From Epiperipatus broadwayi (Eukaryota; Onychophora; Udeonychophora; Euonychophora; Peripatidae): 64,000 bases of DNA. The notes beneath the pieces were generated by a model. It saw only the letters and a program-made list of their open reading frames with translations. It searched no databases and was not told where the DNA came from. The stretch's first letter is position 1. The number at the start of each line of letters is the position of its first letter. The stretch covers positions 1,171,501-1,235,500 of the forward strand of contig JAQFVV010006246.1 in assembly GCA_028023455.1 (NCBI GenBank), in the 5' to 3' direction. Shown here piece by piece: positions 26,286 through 36,299 of the stretch. The position numbers and the translations under genes are program-made.

Positions 26286-28590
26286 ACCCCTCTTAAAATT
26301 AGAGCTTCATAATAGCAAATAAATATTTCTACCACTAATATAAGCATATTGAATACATATATAAAACAAAAAATTATATCAATAATGATCAATTACCCAG
26401 TATAATATTTTTCATATTATACATATCCTAGATGATCTTGGAACAAAAGAAAATAATAAATAAAATAAATAAAGACAAATAAATTGGTCTACCTATCTAC
26501 CATACACTAACAACAAAAGAAATGATTAAATCTTCTTTATCTGGAAAAATAAGAATTCATTGCACAGTCTGTAAATAATGCCTCTTGGACATGTACAAAA
26601 ATAATGATAATAATTGTAAAATGAATAGATGTTAGTAGACACAGACAATTTCCTGCAGGATGGACAATTTTTGAATTCAATTGAGCAATTTCTAAAGTTC
26701 TTAGCAAATAGGTAATTGAAATTGCTGATGGTATAGTGTGTGAAGTATTCAATATATTTTCTTTTGATAATGACAAATTACATTTACTGCTGTAGATTTT
26801 AGTAATATTTTACTATTTAATTAATTGGTGGTTTTATAGCTTTTTAACTCAGCATTCAATCTTGTGAATTTAAAAAGAACAATGGTTCTCCACCAACTAA
26901 CATTGACTATAATTACATTTATCAAGGCACTTGTAATAGGTTATCAAAGGATATCCATTATGTGAATAGTTGCTTAATTCATAATATTCACTTAAGTCTA
27001 CACAATTTTTAAATGGCAATATATTTTAGTAATAAACTAAACCTAAATGAGAAGTACAATAAAATGTTTACATTTAATATTCATGCTCTTCCACTCATGT
27101 TAAATATAGGTCAGTTATCCATTAGTTACATAAGCCACACATTCAGTTCCTTAATCCTATAAGACTTGAATGGTTAGATATATTTCTTGTTCAATAATAT
27201 TAACAAGGTATGTTATACTAAGCTAGATACACACATCCTTTCATTTGAATTTTATTTTTTTATAGCCAGAAGAAATTTTTAGTCTAGAGTTTATGAAGTG
27301 TTTTGTTAAAGAGTTCAGCATAATTTTTCCATAAAATAGAAAAATTCACACACTTCAATTTTTTCTTTAATATTAGAGATTAAGATTAGGCAAATCAGAT
27401 TTGAAATATAGACACATACACATTTTAAATGATGATTTTAATTTTAAATTAGTTAATTAAAAATATAGGGTGATATACCTTGTTTAAAGTTGATTACATT
27501 TCCATCCTTCTCTTTATCTTCCAAAGAAATATTTCTTAACTAGTTTCATATAAGAAAATTAATACTTAAAAAAATTGAACTTTTAAATTTAAGCTGAATA
27601 TTAACTGCTTGATTTTGGAAGATGAACCACTTAGTAGAGAGAGAAAAGTGTAATAAAGCAGACCACTTTTTTTGTATATATTATCCCCCTTTTATTACCA
27701 ATTATTGCTTATATATCCATTTCTTCTGCCAATCAAAGCTTACTCCCCCCAAAGGTTGACTTGAAAAAAGGTAAATTCCACCTTTTGCACTGAAATAGGT
27801 AGCTTAAAATATTCAATATTTTTTTCTCTCTTGAAAAAGAAAAAAAAATCATTCTCTCTTCTAAATAATCAATTAAATTGAATCAATAAAAATACTTTTT
27901 ACATTCTTAAATATAAAATAATCATTTAGCAAATAAGTAGTTGATAGTGTATTTGGTTTGTTTAACATTCACTGATTCATTTTTCCATCAATCACTCAAA
28001 ATGTGTTTAAATTGGTTATCAAAGATATTTATTATAAATTTAAATATTTCACTGTAAAATTTAGTGTTCTGTATTTTAATTAAGCACATGAAGCAAAGAG
28101 GAAGTTGTAAGATGGCACAAACATACATGCACACACATATATGCTGCACTATAAATACAAACCAATCTGATCAAAATAGAAGCCTATATGACCATAAGCC
28201 AAATATACTGTACTAATTACACTATGGACTGAAATATCAATGAGCAGATAAACCAGAAAATCACTAAACAAATATCAACCACTGTCTTACAGACAAGACA
28301 AAAAAATCTGGATCAATTCAACCTGTACACTAACAGTTTCTGTGACAAGCCAACCCTTTTCTATCATTAAATATCCATCAAAGAAAAATACTAAATATCT
28401 TAAAACTTTAAAATAATATCTGCAAGTACTTTCTAAACAGGGTTTTGGATTATTAATGAAAAAATTTTTAAAATTTCGGGTTATTTCAATTTTTTTAGTT
28501 AAATGCAACCAGCTGTTATTGATACAGTGCTATCTACTTAAAATTTGTTTCTTGGGCCTATTAAAAAAGTCACTACATATATATATAGTA

Positions 28591-29029
28591 TGGATCAGTT
28601 TGCGTAATTCATACAACCAGACTTAGAATTTTAGCCTGAGTACCTCGAGTCAGATCACATACAAGATACATTAGTCAGGAACACTCTAACTCTGCTTTAC
28701 AGTTTCAAACCTAGGGCTCTTTACTTACAATTAGCAATACTGATAATACAAGTCATGTTTAATTATTTCCAGCTGACAGCTCAGTGGTAAAACAAAAAGA
28801 CTAATTAGGCAATTGGCCAGATCTATATAATAGTTATTGATAATAAATTGTTTCTGTCTTTGAGGTACTTATAAGCCTAATGTGCATAGATATATGCATG
28901 TGGAAAAGCATAATCAATAGTATAGGCAATGACTCCAGAGTAAGATTTTAAATATATTTAATAATACACTTATTATGCATTAATAGATATATATTACATA
29001 TATTAGCCTCGCATTACAACATTTACGTT
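28591..29029. other. No gene seen
   Basis: AT-rich sequence without coding signal, RNA fold or recognised repeat. Confidence 0.5.
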
Positions 29030-29228
29030 TTCATAGTATTATATGTATATTAAAAACAAGTATATTATAATCTTTAAATACATTTATTTATATTGACAGT
29101 CTTATACGTATATTTAAACAGATACACCTTTATTCAATACATTTATGAATAATGCGGTTTTAAACGTATATTTAACCAGATATGATTTTTTTAAATACAT
29201 TTATGAATAGTGCGGTTTCATAGGTATG
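29030..29228. repeat. About 60-bp minisatellite, three copies
   Basis: A unit with ACGTATATTTAA-CAGAT, AATACATTTATGAATA and TGCGGTTT recurs with a spacing of 58-62 bases (best copies start near 29103 and 29161, with a more diverged one from about 29040). Confidence 0.8.
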
Positions 29229-30499
29229 CCAATAATTCTTTATTATTGCATTAATGGAGTAAAAGGGGATTACAGTAATGTAATTGAATAATATGCAATT
29301 TATTCTCAGCCTAATGTTACAAGCAAATATATGAGTTTTTTTTTTTTATAAACAATCATTTAACCTGGGAATGGATTATCAACATTTATTTATATATGCA
29401 ATTAGTGATTGCGTTAGGAAATTATACATTGATAAAGATTTGAGATTTTAGATGGAACATAAGGGAAGAGTATACTGAGCATTTTCATTATCCAAAATGG
29501 AATACTAACGCATTAATTTACAAATTTAAATATACAATTCAGCTATAACATTTAAATATGTGTACTTCAGCACAAGTGATCATAACGTCAAACTATGGAA
29601 TTATCTAGGCAGGGTGTAATAAAGAAAAATATGGTAATGGTGGTACTAATGTGTGGGCTGTTTTTATATGAAAGAAATTTATTTATGAGATATGATGGTG
29701 TGCTTAAGAGAATAGCGAATGGAAGTGCAATTTTTGTTTCACATTATATGAGACCAACGTGCCACACTCCAAATTTACGGAGATCGGTCATTTGAATGAA
29801 GAAATATTCAGCCTGAATGGGATCACACTGATGGCGCAAAAATCCCATTATTAATCAGGTCCAGGGTCTATTCCCCTATCATGGACTGGAAGCAATGAAT
29901 AAATGACTTGGGACTTTCCCAATGCCTACATTGGACGAATAGTACAGAAATAGACTAACATTAGCAATGCTTGGACAATATATATAACCATTATTTCTGG
30001 TGCTTAAAGTTAACCCAAGGTATTACTTATTCCTTTTTTTGATGTTATGATAAAATTATTTAAGCTGACTTATTTAAAGATAACGGACACTATGATACTT
30101 ATTTTAAAGTATAATATTGATTTCTCTCTTTAGTAGTTTTATTTTACTAAATTTAAAATATAGAACTCAATTTTTGCCCACCCTATGCTATCAAACTTTA
30201 ATTCTAATATTATTTTGAGATTCGACACAAAATGATGAACAAAGTTTTTAATAGCATTAAATCGCTTATTTACTTGGCTGAGGATATTTGGAGGATCATT
30301 ATATTTAGACGATTTTTAAATATAAAAATGACATATGAAATACATATATAATCTTTACTTTTTAATTTCTCCAAATCTGCGATCTTAAATCATTTCCTTT
30401 TTTTTATTAATGTAGGAAATGTTTCCCTCTCTATCAAACCACAATTATAATATACTAAGAAAAATATTCTTTTTAAACTTTCCAACTCCGCAAATGTAC
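29229..30499. other. No gene seen
   Basis: A plus-strand frame at 29595-29795 (66 codons) has no domain I recognise, no splice context and no neighbours to support it. The rest is AT-rich without structure I can name. Confidence 0.45.
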
Positions 30500-30566
30500 A
30501 ACTTTATAATAAATATTTGAAAACCAGGCACTCTTCACAAACCTGGGAGTAATTGTAAGTATAGAG

Positions 30567-30575
30567 GATTTGAAC
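30567..30575 (-). promoter_or_regulatory. B-box-like pol III element, left arm
   Basis: GTTCAAATC on the minus strand fits the B-box pattern GWTCRANNC. The same box recurs at 31044-31052 (minus) and 31570-31578 (plus). It lies downstream of the ribozyme in the transcribed direction. Confidence 0.45.
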
Positions 30576-30659
30576 TCAGATTTTCAAGCACCCTTCAACT
30601 ATCCACACCATCTCATACAACTGATACACATGATCACACACATATAGAAAAGATTAATA

Positions 30660-30712
30660 ATCACCAATATATGTATTTCATGCTAAATCAGCACTCATCA
30701 GTTGGTCCAGAT
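30660..30712 (-). ncRNA. Hammerhead ribozyme motif H6 (best preserved)
   Basis: The minus strand reads CCAA, CTGATGA, stem II GTGCT-GATTT-AGCAT (5 pairs, the first a G-U wobble), GAAA, TACATATA, TTGG. CCAA (complement of 30702-30705) pairs with TTGG (complement of 30664-30667). The cleavage position would be after the A of an AUA triplet, allowed by the NUH rule. Stem III could be a 3-pair ATA/TAT with a tiny loop, or form between two molecules. All catalytic boxes are intact, so this copy is the best candidate for activity. Confidence 0.85.
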
Positions 30713-31432
30713 TATCATCTCTCACAAATATATATAATCAATGCTCAATTTATATTAAGATAGCAAATATTCATACTTTAATGGATAGGCTTCAATCCAC
30801 TGCAACCTCCAACTTTTCAGCCATCCATATCATTGAAAATCTGATGATGAAAACTCAAATCCCATGCTGATGCTGATGTTATTGTCATGCCCATGTTGAC
30901 CTGAAGTCACTCTGACCCCTCATGTATAGGACAGTATCCATTAAATACATATAAGAGGGATGGACAGGATACAAGCTTGATATGTAAATATTTGAAAATC
31001 AGGCACTCTTCACAAACCTGGGAGCTTAATTGTAAGTATAGACGATTTGAACTCAGATTTTCAAGCACCCTTCAACTATCCACATCATCTCATACAACTG
31101 AACTCTATACTTACAATTAAGCTCCCAGGTTTGTGAAGAGTGCCTGGTTTTCAAATATTTACATATCAAGCTTGTATCCTGTCCATCCCTCTTATATGTA
31201 TTTAATGGATACTGTCCTATACATGAGGGGTCAGTGACTTCAGATCAACATGGGCATGGCAATAATATTAGCATCAGCATGGGATTTGAGTTTTCATCAT
31301 CAGATTTTCAATGATATGGATGGCTGAAAAGTTGGAGGTTGCAGTGGATTGAAGCCTATCCATTAAAGTATGAATATTTGCTATCTTAATGTAAACTGAG
31401 CATTGATTATATATATGTGTGAAGAGATGATA

Positions 31433-31485
31433 ATCTGGACCAAGTGATGAGTGCTGATTTAGCATGAAATACATATATTGGTGAT
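31433..31485 (+). ncRNA. Hammerhead ribozyme motif H7 (C3 to G change)
   Basis: The plus strand matches H6 almost exactly: CCAA (31440-31443), GTGATGA (31444-31450), stem II 31451-31465, GAAA (31466-31469), TACATATA, TTGG (31478-31481). The first base of CUGAUGA is G instead of C; that cytosine pairs with a core guanosine in active ribozymes, so this arm should be inactive or slow. Confidence 0.83.
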
Positions 31486-31539
31486 TATTAATCTTTTCTA
31501 CATGTGTGTGATCATGTGTATCAGTTGTATGAGATGATG

Positions 31540-31578
31540 TGGATAGTTGAAGGGTGCTTGAAAATCTGAGTTCAAATC
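31540..31578 (+). promoter_or_regulatory. A-box and B-box-like internal pol III promoter, right arm
   Basis: TGGATAGTTGAAGG (31540-31553) loosely fits an A box and GTTCAAATC (31570-31578) fits a B box, with a start-to-start spacing of 30 bases as in tRNA-type promoters. The fit of the A box is imperfect. Schistosome hammerhead-bearing SINE-like repeats are known to have such promoters, which makes the match worth noting. Confidence 0.4.
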
Positions 31579-31597
31579 CTCTAAACTTTATAATAAA

Positions 31598-32999
31598 CAA
31601 CTTAATTAATAAAATGATGCTCCTTTTTAAATAACAGGAGACTTAGCTAAATTTAAACACATTTGCAGAATTGGAGAATAAATTAATGACATATTACTTG
31701 AACGAAACATAAAGAAATATATATCTTATAATTTGATAGAAAATCAATGCCGCACTATTTTAAAATAAGAATTTTGTGAGGCTAATAGAGAATTATATTA
31801 GTTTTATAAAGAATCATGTAGAGATTAGTTTAAATATTATCATATAGGTAAGTTACTTTTCTAAGAATATACATTTAGTTTACTAAATTAAAAATTAAAT
31901 TTAGTTTACATTAAATTTAGTTATAGTTAATATATTTAAGATATAGAAGATAAGTGTGAGGAGGCACCATTACCTTCGTAATACTTTTCTTGATTCCATT
32001 CTTGTGTAACAGTTCATTATTTTGAAATGGTCAGAAATTAATGGTAGGTAGGATGCTTTTCCAGATCAAGCTCAGGGCACAGTTAAATAGTTCAAGGTTT
32101 CATTTAAGTTCGCGATGCATTTTAATAGAGTGTGGCTCAGAAATGGCTAAAGGAGAAGTGCGATGGTTTACTCTTTGGTCTTGTCAATGGTAATGAACAG
32201 CATAAAATCAGTTAAAACAAATCCTTTCTAAAAAAGACATTGAAAAGCCAAAGGGATAATAATTTACGCTAAGCTAAAACAAGCAGACTCAGATTTTGGT
32301 TTTTAATTCTCATTCCTTTTATGATTCCTTATCAATCCAATTTTCACGCTATTTATACAATTCCTTGGAATGTTGCAATGCACTTCGAACTTGGGGCCTG
32401 AAGCGATGTATAATTTTGGTACAATAGCTAATTTTCTATAGCAAGCCCATCTTTGTTTCATAAGAAATTTAAGATAATGCAATCGGTCTGAAAAATTTTT
32501 GAATGATTGTTTTTACATTCTATTTTAGTATTTGTAAAATCCCGTAGATAGATTAATCAAACATTAATAAAAAAGTGACTTTTACTCATAGCACTAATTA
32601 ATTCCCCCCCTTTTTCTTTGTTTTAAATTTTATAGCAATGTTTCCAGAGATTTCTAACCCGATTGCGTTATCTTGTACTGCCATGATGAATAAAATATAT
32701 AAAATTTAACTTACATATTTCCTTATTAATTCATATATACATTATTAGTATATTAAAAGTGTGTGCATATTGTGATTAAATCTATCTCTCGTTGCATGTC
32801 CATGACTCTTGATTCACTTTCTTTCCCAAATCATTAATTTATTTCTTTTAAAACTGGATTAATATTGAAGTGAAAAAAGCAATTCTGGGTAAATAGTGAG
32901 TATGTGTACAAGCAGAGAGAGATAGACTTTGAATTCTGTTAGATGATATAATGATTATTGATACTCGTGAAGCATAATCTGAGCTTCAGATTATCTGCT
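31598..32999. other. No gene seen
   Basis: Unique-looking AT-rich sequence. The stretch 31970-32440 is less AT-rich but has stops in all frames, and I recognise no element in it. Confidence 0.45.
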
Positions 33000-33380
33000 T
33001 CAATGTATTACACATGGGAAAAAGAAATGTGAATAACACCCTGTATTTATGTGTTTAATTTGAATATATATATATTAATCTTGGAGTATTGAAGTTTATA
33101 TTTGTGCTAGAGATAATTTCTAGTTTAATAAATGATTAATAATAGTCATTACTGTATTTATCTAAAGTGAATGGTGTCAAGGATATGGGTTAAGTTAATT
33201 TGACACTTGTAATTTAAAATATAATTAGTATATATTTACTAAGACAATAAAGCCAATTATTTAAGGCTTTAATATGTTTATAAATGTGGATGATAACATT
33301 CAAGTCTTAAGCTATAGACAATCTTCTTAAACGATAAAGGTGGCACCATCTTTATCTGTGTTTTGAAGCTATGATTGACA
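33000..33380 (+). repeat. Fragment of a hammerhead-repeat unit plus module Y, copy 2
   Basis: 33017-33225 matches the body of the array unit at 23395-23690 in the same orientation (GAAATGTGAATAAC, TTGAAGTTTATAT, AATGATTAATAAT, AGTTAATTTGACACTTG), without the ribozyme. It is followed by module Y (33228-33370), which also occurs at 22014. This is a dispersed, truncated copy of the 400-base family. Confidence 0.75.
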
Positions 33381-33809
33381 AAAAGCAAAGCTATGTATAT
33401 TGTATTATATAATATATTGCTATATGTTTTATGTGTATGTGATTAATCATCTGAGAGCATCGATATAAAGACTGATTATTGTGTGATCAAGAGAGTGAAT
33501 TAATTAAAATTGTAAAGGCTAGAAAGTTTTTCGTTCACCATTTTATATATAGAAGTTTAAAAATTTTTTTTTTGAATGTTTGTTAGTGTAAGGATATTTA
33601 TAACAAAGTTGTATGTAAGATTAATTCGTTTTTAGTAAGTTTGCTACTAAAAAATTTTTTATAATTTAAGAACAGTGGTGATTTATTCTGAGAAAAAAAG
33701 ACATTTTGGAGGCCTAAGGTCGGAAAACGTGATTACAGATTGATCAATTTTGAAAGAAAAAAGTTTTTATCATTTTATGCAAGAGGGTTTGAAGAATAAG
33801 AGAAGCAGT
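33381..33809. other. No gene seen
   Basis: AT-rich stretch before the LINE ORF1. It may include the 5' UTR of that element; no motif decides this. Confidence 0.4.
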
Positions 33810-33830
33810 ATAATGTCATATATAGAATAA

Positions 33831-34819
33831 GTGACTTGGAAAATAAGGAATATGGATTGCATTTGTATTCCACAATGCATATATAATCAGCAGAAAAAAA
33901 CTACATATGATCTGGTAGAGTGTACTGTGTGTGATGAGGTTTATCACTTGAAATGTTTAAATAAGACTAGGAAGGGTGTAACAGGTTTATGGTTGTGTAG
34001 ACAATGTGTAAATGTGATAAAAGAAGTGAAAAAGTGATTTCTAAATGTATATAGTTTAAAGAGAAAGTCAGGGAAAGGGAGCAAAATGTAGTTGAAGAGG
34101 ATTGGACAGAGTATGGTTTTAGTGGAGTATCAGGAGATATGGATGGAGAAATTAATAGTGCAATGGAGATGGTTAGCCAAAGCATAAGTAAGGTAGAGGA
34201 AGAGGTGAAGGATGTAGAAGCAAAATTAAAATTGTTAGAGATGAAGTGTGAGCAGATAAAGGAATTATTGAGTAAGAATGATAAGGAAGAATTAGATAAG
34301 GAGATCCAGAAGATGGTATATAATGTAATGGATGGATCAGAGAAAGTAGACTATGAGACAGTATTGATAGGAGATTCACTAATTAGAAAATGTGGAGATA
34401 TAATTGCAAGGGAAGATAGAAGCAGGTATGTAAGAGTATGTTTGCCTTGAGCTAGAATTAGGGATATAAGAGTATGTTTGCCTGGAGCTAGAATTAGGGA
34501 TGTGACAGATAAAGTAAAAAAGCAAGGTAGTAGAGATGTGTATGTTATGGGTAGGGATTAATAATTGTCAGAACCGTTAGAGAGAATAATGGGTGAGTAT
34601 GTAGAATTAATTAGGAATTTGAATAAGATTAAAAAAAGAGTAGGGATGGTTGGATTATTATCAAGATTTGACAAGAGGTATTTGTTTTATATGGCATGTT
34701 CTCTAAATGAGAGATTGAAAAAATTGTGTGTGAGAAATGATGTTATGTTTGTGGATGTATGGAATCGGTTTATTGGAAAGATGGATTGCACTCAGGGAAA
34801 CAAGGAAGTGAAGTTTTAG
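33831..34819 (+). pseudogene. ORF1 of the PHD-type LINE: PHD finger, coiled coil, esterase-like
   Basis: 33831-34037 encodes a compact Cys/His pattern (VECTVCDEVYHLKCL, then WLCRQC) typical of a PHD zinc finger. 34139-34450 encodes a heptad-rich Glu/Lys segment (KVEEEVKDVEAKLKLLE) likely to be a coiled coil, leading into VLIGDSLIR, which resembles the GDS block of SGNH esterases. A 37-base tandem duplication near 34432-34505 introduces a stop. 34565-34819 continues with FVDVWNRF, consistent with the later esterase region. In the family this protein binds RNA and multimerises; here it is broken in at least three places. Confidence 0.8.
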
Positions 34820-35059
34820 GGAGACTGATTTATAAAAAATACAATTTGGAAAACTTATAAAGGGAAGTGAGGCTTAAATTGCAGTATTATCAAAAAGAAG
34901 AAGAATGGACAGGATGTAAGAAATAAACAAAGGGTAGCTGATTTAGATATAAGGGTAGATGTGGAGAGAGAATAGGTCTTCAAAATTAATGGTAAGCAAG
35001 TTATTTACAATGATGGAGAAGAAAAAATCAAATGAATTTATAAAAGAGTGGTTAACAAA

Positions 35060-36290
35060 AAGAAAGTGTTAAAATTGGGTATTTGAATGTGCAAGATGGT
35101 AGTAGACCAGAAAAGTGGCTGAAATTAAACAAAACAATTGAAAATGAAGAACTTGAGATATTAGTAGTAGTGGAAATATGTCTAAGAGAAGAAGAATCTA
35201 TTCTGGAAGATTTTGTATGGCATGGTATACAGAGAGCAAAAAAGGGGTATAGTATAGGTTGTTATATCAAAAAATATTTAAGTACTGTTAAATGTCAAGA
35301 ACATTTAAATTGGGAAGACAAGAATGGATGGTGGCTATAGTTTATATAACTACTGGAGATAGTCAAACTATAATAGAGTGGAACAGTAGCATATATGAAT
35401 ACATAGTTTAGGATATACAGAGTTTTAAAGAAAAGGGGAAGAGAATCATGTTTATAGGGTATATGAATGGACATATTGAAGAAATTGATGATGTAGATAA
35501 TAAAAATGGGTAGCTTTTGGGCAAATTTTGTCAGAGAGTTGAATTTGAGCATTGGAAATTTTATCAAATATTTATGGGGGCTAATACACATCATCTAGAA
35601 ATAATATATTCCACACAATAGATTATGTATTGGTAGAGAAAGAGAATGAATAAAATATGGAAAATTAAGATGTTTGATAATGAAGAGGAACTATGTAATC
35701 GTAATTATAACTTCTTTGTAATAGAAATGGTTATTAATGTGATGGAATAGAAATAAAAGTAGAACCAGTAATGAAAGATGTGGATGGAGAGTGAATGATA
35801 AGAATAAGTTGAAAGAGTAAGTTGAAGAAACCATGGAAGAGTTGGTTGGGGATGACTATAAGAACTGGTGTGATGAAATAGAAAAAGTGTCAAATAGGGT
35901 TTTATGTGACAATATTCAGAAAAATGAAGGTAATAAAAAATAAAATGAGTTAAAATGTAAAAGAGAGGAAAAAAGCATGCAGAGAATATGTGTGCTATTA
36001 AGAACAAAGAAAGTGAAAAAGATATTAATGCTAAATGAGAAAAGTACTTAGAAAAGAAAAAGTTGGCTAAAATAGATAATTATAGAGAGAGAATGAAATT
36101 GAATAGTAAATTGTTGGATGATATTAATAAAAGTGAAATAGATGGGAATAAAAAATTTTGGAATTACATTAAAATAAGAAATCTAGGAGAGAGAGAGAGA
36201 GGTAGCATTACTAGATTATGAGGGAATAGAGTATAGCTCTAGAGAATTAATTAGAGAAAATCTTAAATAGGTATGTAATGGATATAGAAA
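35060..36290 (+). pseudogene. ORF2 endonuclease region of the PHD-type LINE
   Basis: LKIGYLNVQDG-like residues from about 35070, with WLKLNKTIENEELEILVV and an ICLREEE stretch where EThLR is usual, mark the endonuclease start. Later pieces (36040-36290) encode the Lys-rich linker between endonuclease and RT, with KFWNYIK and LLDYEGIEYS. Stops are frequent; the catalytic glutamate box is altered (VEIC). Confidence 0.75.
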
Positions 36291-36299
36291 AGATGTTGA

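Larger units (their letters stand above)
23837..28590. repeat. Non-coding segment bounded by (TA)n, starting TGTAATGCTC
   Basis: No protein or RNA fold seen across 4.7 kb. It starts after a TA tract with TGTAATGCTC, similar to the starts at 45129, 53711, 59769 and 62027, and the next long TA tract is at about 28576. Inside are two small tandem repeats, listed separately. A minus-strand 80-codon frame at 25233-25475 and others have no recognisable content. Whether it is one element or several pieces cannot be told by eye; the end is arbitrary. Confidence 0.35.
30500..31597. mobile_element. Fold-back retrozyme-like element with 14-bp flanking repeats
   Basis: The left part is 1.2 units of a 478-base tandem repeat (TTTGAACTCAG recurs at 30569 and 31046). 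From about 31104 the sequence turns back and the right half, to 31583, is the near-perfect reverse complement of the left. AACTTTATAATAAA flanks the block at 30500-30513 and 31584-31597, consistent with a target-site duplication of one insertion. Each arm holds one hammerhead motif (H6, H7), and the unit carries A- and B-box-like sequences. No protein is encoded. The ribozyme core is shared with the 22-23.9 kb array, but the unit body differs, so it is a separate subfamily. Confidence 0.82.

Noticed and set aside
29595-29795. Plus-strand 66-codon frame that might be an exon
   Set aside because: No acceptor or donor of quality, no recognised domain.
34173-34379. Minus-strand Ser/Leu-rich frame
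   Set aside because: Antisense shadow of the coiled-coil ORF1 of the PHD-type LINE.
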